Assembly: GCA_015075005.1 (NCBI GenBank)
Contig: JABTVC010000003.1
Coordinates: 248,001-312,000, forward strand
Origin: Planctomycetia bacterium
GTDB taxonomy: Bacteria > Planctomycetota > Brocadiia > Brocadiales > Brocadiaceae
Length of the DNA: 64,000 bases
Reading direction: 5' to 3'
The notes beneath the pieces are model-generated. The model saw nothing but the letters and a program-made list of their open reading frames with translations. It ran no database searches and was not told the origin of the DNA. Below, one piece after another: positions 8,691 through 16,514 of the stretch. How positions within the stretch are numbered: position 1 is the first letter of the stretch; each line of letters begins with the position of its first letter. The position numbers were made by a program, and so were the translations under genes.

Positions 8691-8942
8691 ACTATAAGGG
8701 TTTACTATAAATAATTTATCCTTGGTATCAGTATATTACAAAAAATATAAAGTTATTATAAATGATAAAATTACAGATTGGAACTAAAACTTGAAATCAG
8801 CAAAATAAGCATTTGGCCCTCTTCGATGGCCAGCACCCAGGCCCCTTCCTTTTCCTCCCGGACGTTTCCTGAACTTTACGCTCTTCGAGCGGACTCCATC
8901 TTGCAAGTTCAAGTTGTCAATGCAAGGTTGTTTGTTTTTATT

Positions 8943-9140
8943 TAGCCCCGGAGGGGCGGCCTGTTTGTAGTATTGAATGCAAATTAAGGTATTTAGCTCC
9001 ATAGGAGCGACCTGTTTATTTTATTTATCAAACAAATATGCAGCCTCGCGTTCTTCTGAAAGCACACAACAGGTCGCTCCTACAGAGCTTTTGGGGTGTT
9101 TTAATTCCATTTCTACAAACAGGCCGCCCCTCCGGGGCTA
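8943..9140. repeat. Nested REP-like inverted repeats (28-bp perfect arms)
   Basis: Outer arms 8943-8970 (TAGCCCCGGAGGGGCGGCCT followed by GTTTGTAG) and 9113-9140 are perfect reverse complements over 28 bp. Inside them a second pair, 8994-9017 (TAGCTCCATAGGAGCGACCT) and 9068-9089, forms related imperfect arms. Each arm contains its own small hairpin (CCCCGGAGGGG; GCTCC-ATA-GGAGC), which is the organisation of paired REP/BIME elements mobilised by RAYT-type transposases. No RAYT gene is in the window. Related single units recur at 43809-43964. The surrounding 8.55-9.76 kb is gene-free. Confidence 0.75.
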
Positions 9141-9450
9141 CATTCGCACATCTCCGGCAGGTCTAGGTTTCGCATTCCATACACAAATAAATTATAATTA
9201 CCATATCTCACTATCATCAGAATGCTTATACTAACACCACCCTGCAAACCCGCATAAAAAGAATGAAAATTCCTATACAATCAAGATACGCCATAGTCTC
9301 ACGTCCTTCCCTGCGAACCCTAATCTGAATTACTGACGTAAAAGAAAACCATGATTGGCAAGACACCAGAGCGCTGTGTTGATTTACGGTGCATATAAGT
9401 CTCCGCTGGCACAACCGAGAAATGTTTGGTAGTAAAAATTTCAGTGCACA

Positions 9451-9488
9451 AAAGGTCAGCGTTATCAAGCTGGCCTTTTTCGTTTTTT
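9451..9488 (+). terminator. Rho-independent terminator of unidentified transcript
   Basis: AAAGGTCAGC-gttatcaa-GCTGGCCTTT forms a 10-bp stem with one G-T wobble, followed by TTCGTTTTTT. No plus-strand gene ends nearby, so it may end a small RNA or a decayed gene in 9230-9450. The minus-strand NarK gene does not reach this point as a known transcript. Confidence 0.6.
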
Positions 9489-9627
9489 AAACCAGAATTA
9501 TTTGAAGGTTTGGAAATTAAATAAAATTGAGCATAATTCTATACCTGAGTTATAAGCAGTTAAAGGGAGGAAAACGTTTTCCATGAAGGAGACCTTCACC
9601 ACTCTGCGACCGCACACTCTCAGGCGT

Positions 9628-9657
9628 AATAGTGGCAAGGCGCACCTTGCCACTATT
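9628..9657. terminator. 13-bp perfect hairpin, possible NarK transcript end
   Basis: AATAGTGGCAAGG-cgca-CCTTGCCACTATT is a perfect 13-bp stem with a 4-nt loop. It lacks a T-tract on either strand, so it is not a classic intrinsic terminator. It lies about 105 bp beyond the stop codon of the minus-strand NarK gene and may stabilise or end that transcript. Confidence 0.4.
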
Positions 9658-9761
9658 GTTATAAAAACTACAGAATCCGAGTTTCCCGTGCATTATCTGA
9701 TACGTTTTTTATAATCTTCCATCTCATTTGCCCCATTGCCACTTTACACCTCCTGCCTTCA

Positions 9762-10973
9762 TTACATTGCAGTTGCTACTTTTCGGCTTGTGTTTGTCAG
9801 GGTTTTTTCCTCCATAAATGAAAGGCACATGAGACAGACGAGAGATACGAAGATGTATCCGAGAGAATAATTGTTGGTATAATCTTTAATTGTGCCTAAG
9901 ATTATTGGAAGAAAGAAACCTCCAAGACCACCTGCTGCTCCTACCAGCCCCCCCACAGCCCCCGTATCTTTTGGAAAGTATTCGGCTACGAGTTTGTATA
10001 CGACACCATTACCTATACCTAAGCAAGTTCCCATAATATAGAACACCATGAGTGAGGTTACTAATGATACGTTCAAATTGAGGAATACTGCGATGATAAG
10101 TACAGTTACTGTAAGAAGTACCATTATTTTTCTTCCATTAAACCTGTCACCTAGATAGCCACCCAGGATTCGGGTAAATGATGAAAGGAACACAAATATT
10201 GATGTGAAGCTACCCGCCTTTACCGGTGAAATATTATAAAAATCACAAAGATACGATGGTAGCCATATCGAAAAGCACACGAAGAATCCAAAAAACATAA
10301 AGTAAAATAGACAAAAAACCCAGGCCATTCTGGAAGATCTAAATAGTTTCAGTTTATCGCTTAAGGTTGAAACCTTTGCATCAGCTGATTTTGGGACATC
10401 GGAAGTAAAAAACCAGTAGATAAATGCCATGAAAAGCAAAGGAAATGCATAAAATATAAACGCTTTATTCCATCCTAAAGACTCCGCGATAAATGGTGCT
10501 CCAAAAGCAGAAAGGGCAGTACCGGCGTTTCCCACACCGTAAACTCCTAAAGCAAAGCCTTGTTTCTTCTTCGGATACCATTCTGAAACATGTGGAATTC
10601 CAATAGCAAATGACGAACCTATTAAACCATAAAGTAGACCACATGCTAACAAAGAGCCATAACTATGTGCAAAACTCGTAAGAAGCAGGGATAAAAAACC
10701 AAACAAGAGCATAATAGTAAAAACAAGCCTTCCTCCAAACTTGTCTGTCAGAATACCCATAGGAATTTTGGCAATAGAGCCAAGTAATACAGGTGCTGCA
10801 AGTAATAATCCCACAGCTGTGGAAGACAGGTTAAATTCTACCTTAAAGTATACTGCCAAGGGAGCATATAATGTCCAACCCGAAAAACATAGTGCAAATG
10901 CTACTGTTGCAAGTATCATTACCCTTGTATTACCATTTGGTGTTTGTATCGATTCATTCACAGACATATTCAC
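9762..10973 (-). CDS. NarK-type nitrate/nitrite MFS transporter
   Basis: 403 aa, about 12 membrane segments. It shows the two glycine-rich nitrate-signature segments of the NNP family (GVYGVGNAGTALSAFGAPF and GLVGAAGGLGGFFLPI) and the conserved arginines after DKFGGR and SFTRILGGYLGDRFNGR, which bind the anion in NarK. It therefore moves nitrate and/or nitrite across the cytoplasmic membrane. Exchange versus proton symport cannot be told from sequence. Start: GTG at 10973 lies 8 nt after AGGAGA, better spaced than the ATG at 10967. A Cache-domain protein with a haem motif lies 170 bp upstream on the same strand. In an anammox organism nitrite is a core substrate. Confidence 0.9.
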   Translation of the reverse strand: MNMSVNESIQTPNGNTRVMILATVAFALCFSGWTLYAPLAVYFKVEFNLSSTAVGLLLAAPVLLGSIAKIPMGILTDKFGGRLVFTIMLLFGFLSLLLTSFAHSYGSLLACGLLYGLIGSSFAIGIPHVSEWYPKKKQGFALGVYGVGNAGTALSAFGAPFIAESLGWNKAFIFYAFPLLFMAFIYWFFTSDVPKSADAKVSTLSDKLKLFRSSRMAWVFCLFYFMFFGFFVCFSIWLPSYLCDFYNISPVKAGSFTSIFVFLSSFTRILGGYLGDRFNGRKIMVLLTVTVLIIAVFLNLNVSLVTSLMVFYIMGTCLGIGNGVVYKLVAEYFPKDTGAVGGLVGAAGGLGGFFLPIILGTIKDYTNNYSLGYIFVSLVCLMCLSFMEEKTLTNTSRKVATAM

Positions 10974-11143
10974 AGAACAATCTCCTGATAATTAAAATGT
11001 ATCGTCTTGGTAAACTAATTGCGTTTTGCTGACGATATAAAAAATATTACATTTCAAACGATTATTAAAATGAGTGTACATACTGACTAAAATAGTTTAA
11101 ATTCAGTCTTAACCTTATAAATTCTCCTTCCAATAAATATTAT

Positions 11144-12556
11144 TTACTGTTTTAATTCCCATGCCATTACTGATTTTTCTGATGATTGTTTTGCATTACT
11201 TTCGACAACCTCTTTCTCCTTGTTACCTTGATAAATAGTATTTTCGGATTTAAGTACCGGAAGCTCCGTTTTAAACTTAAAAATCTTACTCCTGATGAAA
11301 TCTTCATCCCTCTTTGTTATAAGAGAGCCCAAGGTATTTAAAGGGTTACGTACTTTATATTTTTGCTCCCGAAGATACCCGCGCTCCTTTCTTAATTCAT
11401 AACCATCCAGGACTGCTATGATGAATCCAATAGTCATGATGGTCGTTACTCCCAGTAATGCCTTATGAGGCACAGACAAATTTTTGAGCATACAGCCCGA
11501 ACTTAACTTTCTGTAGGTCAATATTGCCATTGCAAATGCCGGAATGACGATCGCTATCATAAGAGATTTTATCATCGAACCAATATTGTCCAATGTCCCC
11601 AAAGCTTCATCTGCATCAATTTCAACAATGAGTCCCATGTTGAAATCTTTCAGCCAACTCCATGCTCCCACGACTTTTAACCCGTCGTAATCCCTGTATC
11701 CTTCTAAATCATAGCCAATTGCCTTTTCCGTAATGCACCTTTTTACCCCTTTCGTAATCATTTGATTATCAGGGTCTGCAACAACATGACATGTTTTACA
11801 GGTGTCACCGGTATTTTTGATGTGTTCTGAAAATCTTGATTGTGTGATCATGATCCCTTCTTTATTTACCAGATAAGCTTCGCCTGTCTTTCCGAGGGCA
11901 ACATTTTTTATGGCTTGGTTCAGTATCGAGGTGTCCATCCATAACACAACGGCACCGGTCACATCACGATTTTCACCTTTAATGGGATAGGATAAAAACA
12001 GAGAAGGTATATCATGTTCTTTTTCATTTTGGATACTGCCACTATGAGAAAAGTGGATTACATCAGAAAAATATGTTTTCCCATCATACAAGGTTTCCTG
12101 GATATTACGGAACGCCTTTTCTTTCAAAATATTTGTGTCAACCATAGATTTTTCAGTTTCTGTTGCCACGTGAATAATACCTGCACCATCGCAAATGAAA
12201 ATTCCTCTATATCCATAATCCGTCTTTGTGCATTCCAACTGTGTTTTTAACCTGAGATATTCATGCTCATTTTTTCCGTTTATGAGATTGGTAAAATTAT
12301 TATCGTCATGAATCAATAGTGTGCTAAGAATGGCATCCGAAATAGCCCTGGCATGCGATTCCCTTTCATGACGCAATAGCATTAGCACATCTTGCTGCTT
12401 ATTGAGTATGCCCTCCAGATTCCTTTTTACTCCGTGTTTTAACTCCATACTTACCTTTGGAAATGCAAGTATTCTGAACAAAACAAGGGGAATCATCCCA
12501 AGCAAGAGAAACGTAACAATGATTACGACAATTCGTTTTTTTAATAGTCCCAGCAT
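11144..12556 (-). CDS. Membrane Cache-domain protein with haem-c (CxxCH) motif and no output domain
   Basis: 470 aa. TM1 at about residues 8-31, an extracytoplasmic double-Cache-like region (~35-325; YRGIFICDGAGIIHVATE, GKTGEAYLVNKEGIMITQSR, WLKDFNMGLIVEIDADEA), TM2 ~329-347, a short loop, TM3 ~366-384 and a charged C-terminal tail to 470. The Cache part contains CKTCH (Cys253, Cys256, His257), a c-type haem attachment motif. No methyl-accepting, kinase, GGDEF or other output domain follows the last membrane segment. The odd number of membrane segments would place the tail outside the cytoplasm. Upstream of the NarK gene on the same strand, it could sense redox or nitrogen oxides, acting through a partner. 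Haem attachment is inferred from the motif only. Confidence 0.8.
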   Translation of the reverse strand: MLGLLKKRIVVIIVTFLLLGMIPLVLFRILAFPKVSMELKHGVKRNLEGILNKQQDVLMLLRHERESHARAISDAILSTLLIHDDNNFTNLINGKNEHEYLRLKTQLECTKTDYGYRGIFICDGAGIIHVATETEKSMVDTNILKEKAFRNIQETLYDGKTYFSDVIHFSHSGSIQNEKEHDIPSLFLSYPIKGENRDVTGAVVLWMDTSILNQAIKNVALGKTGEAYLVNKEGIMITQSRFSEHIKNTGDTCKTCHVVADPDNQMITKGVKRCITEKAIGYDLEGYRDYDGLKVVGAWSWLKDFNMGLIVEIDADEALGTLDNIGSMIKSLMIAIVIPAFAMAILTYRKLSSGCMLKNLSVPHKALLGVTTIMTIGFIIAVLDGYELRKERGYLREQKYKVRNPLNTLGSLITKRDEDFIRSKIFKFKTELPVLKSENTIYQGNKEKEVVESNAKQSSEKSVMAWELKQ

Positions 12557-12576
12557 AATTATCCCTTCCTATATAA

Positions 12577-12588
12577 ATAAACGTTTAT
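12577..12588. promoter_or_regulatory. Palindrome ATAAACGTTTAT before the Cache gene
   Basis: A perfect 12-bp palindrome, ATAAACGTTTAT, lies about 20 bp upstream of the minus-strand start at 12556, just before the GGAAGGGAT ribosome binding site. Its position is compatible with an operator. No regulator can be assigned, and the AT-rich context makes chance possible. Confidence 0.3.
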
Positions 12589-13033
12589 ATACTTGGAAAA
12601 TTATAAAATATGAGGTATCATATGTCAATAAAATGTATATTGTTGTTTACACAATTACAAATCCGGGAAGAGTTATGAACAGGGCTGTACGTAAAAAAAA
12701 TAATCTTCTTAAGGAAAGCCTGGCCGTCGGATATAGATAAGACTTTAAAAGAGGAGAATGAGGTAAAAGTTCTTATGGCAAGGTAATGAATGCTCAATGG
12801 ATGGAGGCTCTCTATGAAAAAACAGAAGCAATAATCAGACCGGAAAAAATTCCGAAATCAGGAACCAATTAAAAGTCCCTCTTGTTTTCATGAACGAAGT
12901 CGGAGATAAAGAAAGAAATAACGCACAAGCACTTTTCGAGTTTGAAATGATTTGACTAAAAATGGTATCGCAACGTATCATAACAAACATGAAAGGGTTT
13001 ATCGTTGTGTACAATAGTGGTTAATTTACAATA

Positions 13034-13119
13034 ATTTCACCTGAAAATGAAGCCGGTTGTCTAAAAGATAAACATTTTCATGACCCCTTGTGACCGTTAG
13101 GTCATGGATGTTTCATTTT
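13034..13119 (+). repeat. Dispersed ~86-bp structured repeat, copy 1
   Basis: This is nearly identical to 20145-20231 (same strand) and 61963-62047 (opposite strand). Core features: AATTTCACCTGAAAATGAAG at one end, then GGTTGTCTAAAAGATAAA, TTTTCATGACCCCTTGTGAC and CGTTAGGTCATGGATGTTTC. Two inverted repeats are built in: TGAAAATG/CATTTTCA with a 23-nt loop and CATGACC/GGTCATG with a 14-nt loop. This copy covers the upstream GTG/ATG codons of the antiporter frame, one reason to place that gene's start further down. No open reading frame of its own. Confidence 0.85.
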
Positions 13120-13143
13120 AAAAACATTAAATTTTCATGTATC

Positions 13144-15501
13144 ATGCGTACTTTCAATTTTAGCCTGACTTTCGTAATCATCTTCATTTCCTTCTGTTGC
13201 TCTGTTGCAATTGGATCACCTTCGTCGGGAGCAGGGCATTCAGCGTTTTCTGAAGATTCCAAACTATTTCCTGTTGTTATTAAAAAGGAAACCGGGTCTT
13301 TCACTGTCGCAGAAATACTTTCTCCAAAGAAATACATAATGAGATATTTGGAGACTGCAAAGAAAGAAGGTCTCCCGGAGAAATCTCCGGATAGAGGGCA
13401 TCAACAAATTGTCGCGGAGAAAGAGATCCCCTCAACAGCCGGAGAAAATGATACCTACCCGGATGTTTCCCCAACGGGAGATACCACCACACCTGTTACC
13501 GGGGAACAATTCCTCGTTGGAGAGGAGAAGGGCACACAAACCCAGGCTGTGAATAATGCATCTCTCCAGGCTGTTACAGGGCAGAAATCTCCTTCTCCGT
13601 CGTCTGTTGTGGAGGGAAAAGATATCCATGGTGGCCCTCTGGTTGCTGATGGCTCCCAATCAAAGGCCACAGAGAAGGAAACATCTGCTGATAATCAAAA
13701 AACTGATGTCCATTCAATACCAACCATGCCAGGTTCTGCGACCACGTTTGCCGATGAACAACAAGTTCCTGCAGTTGATGAAAGCGTAACTCAAAGGCAC
13801 CTGGAGGATAACAAGTCCCTCCCGCCTCTGGCCGGGGCAGAATCCTTATTTCCTGTTTTTGTAGATAAAAAGGGTTATCTGGAAAAATATCTGAGTGGCG
13901 GAGGCCACCACCCGGGTGGCTCTTTTCCAGAGACCCTGCCGCAAGAAACTATAGAAGAAATCACACCCATGATAAGAGCCACACCTGAACTTCAGAGTGA
14001 AACCATTGCCGGCGGGGAGCCCCTGCCGACAGAGGCACAGGGAACACAAACACTTACGGTGGAAAATAAATCCCTCCTGACCACAGATGAGAATGTACCG
14101 ACTTTCACTCCCGCAGCGGAAGGGAGTTTAGACGTATTGATTGAAGAGGCAAAAGAACCTGAAAAAGAGATACCCTCACCCGAACCTCCGGCAGAGACAG
14201 GAAAAGAGGCAGAAGATTCAAAGCCAACCTGGGAAATATGGCATAAAGATCCAACTCATGGCGTGATACTTGCCGTTGTTATTACTCTTATTGCTGCCAA
14301 GATAGCAGAATGGCTGGCTAGGATGTTGCGGCTTCCTGCTGTAGTTGGAAATCTGATCATAGGAATGCTCCTGGGTAACGTCTTCATCTTTACCGGATGG
14401 GATTTTTTCCATTTTCTCAGGACGATGCCGTTCTTAAAGATGGCATCATACTTCGGAACGTTGCTACTTCTTTTCACAGCCGGTCTTAATACAGACCTCA
14501 GGGCATTATTGCGGGTTGGGGCTTCTTCCTTCCTCGTATGTTTGGGGGGGATAATAGCCCCTGCCGGGCTGGGACTTATGGTGGGACATTTTTTAATTCC
14601 AGACACTTTAATCGGTACGAAACTACTTCTGGCAATCATTCTTTGTAATTCGAGTACCGGATTATTACTTGCGGTTTTGAGCGAATCAAAGGCAATAAAT
14701 ACCCTGGAAGGCAGGGTAATAGCAGGCGCAACGATTCTTACCGATATTGTTGTAATTTTAACTTTTGGCGTAGTAAGTGGATTTGTTTTGAAAGGCGGGG
14801 TTTCTCTCGTAGGTATGTCGGTTAGCTTTGGCATAGCAACCACTTTTCTGATAATCAGTTTGATAGCTATATTACGATATGGTGAAAAGTTTGGAAATTT
14901 CCTCACGAGAAGGCTGACAGAGGGTCTGAATATACCCATAGTGGTAATTTTATTCCTTTTATTAGCATTTATGTTCGGGTCTCTTGGACTCCACACGGTA
15001 ATAGGGGCATTTGTTGCAGGTTTATTTCTGCGGAATGTGAAGTTGCGAAACTCTGATGATGGGGAGCATCGTAATGTTGAATCGTTTGTAAGACCATTTT
15101 ATATGCTCCTCGTACCGATACTTTTTGTTCGGGTGGGGGCACAGGTAGAATTGGAGAGCTTTTTCAATCTAAATGCAGTCCTCTTCGGTCTTGCTATAAC
15201 AGGTGCTGCCGTTATAGGGAAGATGTTTTGTGGTGTCTGCCCGATTGAGAAAGGTATAAACCGTCTGGCCATCGGCATAGGGATGGCAACAAGGATGGAG
15301 GGGACATTAATTCTTGCTGGAATTGGCAGGGATATGGGGATATTGAATGATGTTATATTTTCCTCTGTTATCATGGCAATCGTGCTTACTTCCACAATAT
15401 GTCCTTCTCTTTTGAGATTATTACTCAAGAAAGGTGTCCGTCACAAAGGTTTGCACAGTGTTGCTGAAAAAAAAGAATTAGAAGAGGTAACTTTAAACTG
15501 A
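13144..15501 (+). CDS. CPA2-family cation:proton antiporter with long exported N-terminal region
   Basis: 785 aa from the ATG at 13144 (MRTFNFSLTFVIIFISFCCS), which opens a clear signal peptide. In-frame upstream starts (GTG 13090, ATG 13105) lie inside the dispersed repeat. About 350 low-complexity, acidic, Pro/Thr-rich residues follow, predicted disordered and extracytoplasmic, with a two-fold internal repeat (SKLFPVVIKK.../ESLFPVFVDKKGYLEKYL and GTQTQAVNNASL/GTQTLTVENKSL). From THGVILAVVITLIAAKIAEW onward there are about 12-13 membrane segments of the Na+/H+ exchanger (Kef/NapA-like) fold (LRLPAVVGNLIIGMLLGN, NSSTGLLLAVLSESKAINT, GATILTDIVVIL, GMATRMEGTLILAGIGRD). It presumably exchanges Na+ or K+ for H+. 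The N-terminal extension is unusual for CPA2. A UspA gene follows 16 nt downstream. Confidence 0.85.
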   Translation: MRTFNFSLTFVIIFISFCCSVAIGSPSSGAGHSAFSEDSKLFPVVIKKETGSFTVAEILSPKKYIMRYLETAKKEGLPEKSPDRGHQQIVAEKEIPSTAGENDTYPDVSPTGDTTTPVTGEQFLVGEEKGTQTQAVNNASLQAVTGQKSPSPSSVVEGKDIHGGPLVADGSQSKATEKETSADNQKTDVHSIPTMPGSATTFADEQQVPAVDESVTQRHLEDNKSLPPLAGAESLFPVFVDKKGYLEKYLSGGGHHPGGSFPETLPQETIEEITPMIRATPELQSETIAGGEPLPTEAQGTQTLTVENKSLLTTDENVPTFTPAAEGSLDVLIEEAKEPEKEIPSPEPPAETGKEAEDSKPTWEIWHKDPTHGVILAVVITLIAAKIAEWLARMLRLPAVVGNLIIGMLLGNVFIFTGWDFFHFLRTMPFLKMASYFGTLLLLFTAGLNTDLRALLRVGASSFLVCLGGIIAPAGLGLMVGHFLIPDTLIGTKLLLAIILCNSSTGLLLAVLSESKAINTLEGRVIAGATILTDIVVILTFGVVSGFVLKGGVSLVGMSVSFGIATTFLIISLIAILRYGEKFGNFLTRRLTEGLNIPIVVILFLLLAFMFGSLGLHTVIGAFVAGLFLRNVKLRNSDDGEHRNVESFVRPFYMLLVPILFVRVGAQVELESFFNLNAVLFGLAITGAAVIGKMFCGVCPIEKGINRLAIGIGMATRMEGTLILAGIGRDMGILNDVIFSSVIMAIVLTSTICPSLLRLLLKKGVRHKGLHSVAEKKELEEVTLN

Positions 15502-15517
15502 ATACATGGAGGTAAGG

Positions 15518-15958
15518 ATGATTAACTTTCAGAAAATCCTTTGTCCCGTTGATTATTCAAACTGCTCAATGAGCGCACTTACGTATGCGACAAAATTGGC
15601 ATTGAAGGATTCTGCCAGGCTTTACCTCCTGTATGTAAAGGATGAACGTGTATCTGATTATGGCGGGCTTAAATTTGACGCTGAGTTTAATCATACTGCC
15701 GAAACTGTTACAGGGATGGAACAAAAATTGAGAAGTAGTATTCCTGAAGAAATAAGGTGTAGCATAAATGTTGAAATACTGATTAGAACAGGTGTTCCTT
15801 TCGAAGAGATTTTAAAAGTAGCCCGCAATAATGTAACAGATCTTATCGTTATGGGCACTCATGGTCGTACGGGTATTACCCATATGGTTATTGGCAGTGT
15901 GGCAGAAAAAGTTATAAGAAATGCCCCTTGCCCAGTCCTATGCATAAGGAATTATTAA
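15518..15958 (+). CDS. Universal stress protein, UspA family
   Basis: 146 aa from ATG 15518 (MINFQKILCPVDYSNCS), preferred over ATG 15506 because GGAGGT overlaps the upstream codon and sits correctly before 15518. The Usp fold is complete: the first strand with Asp, and the nucleotide-binding signature near the C-terminus (VMGTHGRTGITHMVIGSVAE), which matches the ATP-binding G-2x-G-9x-G(S/T) pattern. Usp proteins often accompany CPA2 antiporters and may tune them according to ATP. The 16-nt distance to the antiporter supports an operon. Confidence 0.9.
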   Translation: MINFQKILCPVDYSNCSMSALTYATKLALKDSARLYLLYVKDERVSDYGGLKFDAEFNHTAETVTGMEQKLRSSIPEEIRCSINVEILIRTGVPFEEILKVARNNVTDLIVMGTHGRTGITHMVIGSVAEKVIRNAPCPVLCIRNY

Positions 15959-16080
15959 CGGTAACAATGCAAGATTAGCGTTTTTACTTACCTGAGCATT
16001 TTCTTTTCAATACGGGACTAATACTTATGGATGATAAAGATAAAAAAGGCTTATCCATGGATAAAAACCCTCATTTTTGA

Positions 16081-16514
16081 ATATGTTGTTAGGCTTGGAA
16101 TTTATTACAGAAGCACGCTTACTGCAAGCATTAGATCATTTAGAATCAATGAATGCCGTACAGTTACAGAAAACAATATTTGAGAGTGTTAAGACACAAT
16201 ATGACACTGATGATAAAGGCATATATTATCACATCGCTTTATGAATTTCATAATTACCGGCGGTTTGATTGTTTTTGATCAGGGAATAACCTCTAAGGGC
16301 AGCCAACTCGATATTGATAAATTGTCTTGGAATGTGGTCTGTGGAATACCAATCAAAGAATCCCTGAAGCGTTTTCTGCGGCCTATTATATATGTATAAA
16401 GTTTATACGAGAGACTCAAAAAAAGATTTCAAAATGTCTCGAACTGTGACACTATCGAAAAAACAAGAAGAAATTATTGCACATGTTGATAGAAAATTAC
16501 TTAAAAACCCGTAG
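16081..16514 (+). pseudogene. Frameshifted transposase remnant (IS1634/IS4-like)
   Basis: Three short frames in different phases give continuous transposase-like sequence. First, MLLGLEFITEARLLQALDHL... to YYHIAL (from 16081). Then GLIVFDQGITSKGSQLDIDK..VCGIPIKESLKRF (from about 16263), which resembles the VFDRGM.S segment of IS1634-type enzymes. Then RDSKKDFKMSRTVTLSKKQE ending at TAG 16512-16514. The first part would normally be followed by the DDE catalytic core with FYDVTTLYFE, which is missing. The remnant overlaps the 3' end of the minus-strand debranching-enzyme gene by a few bases. Family assignment is tentative, its dead state is clear. Confidence 0.55.

Noticed and set aside
8784..9002. 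72-aa minus-strand ORF with a Gly/Arg-rich segment (GGKGRGLGAGHRRGPN)
   Set aside because: Runs into the REP-like arm, no ribosome binding site. At most a gene relic.
9583..9717. ORF starting MKETFTTLRPHTLRR behind AAAGGGAGG
   Set aside because: Its middle is the perfect 13-bp hairpin at 9628-9657, and start spacing is too long.
14256..14996. 246-aa minus-strand ORF
   Set aside because: Shadow of the CPA2 antiporter. Low-complexity, without ribosome binding site.
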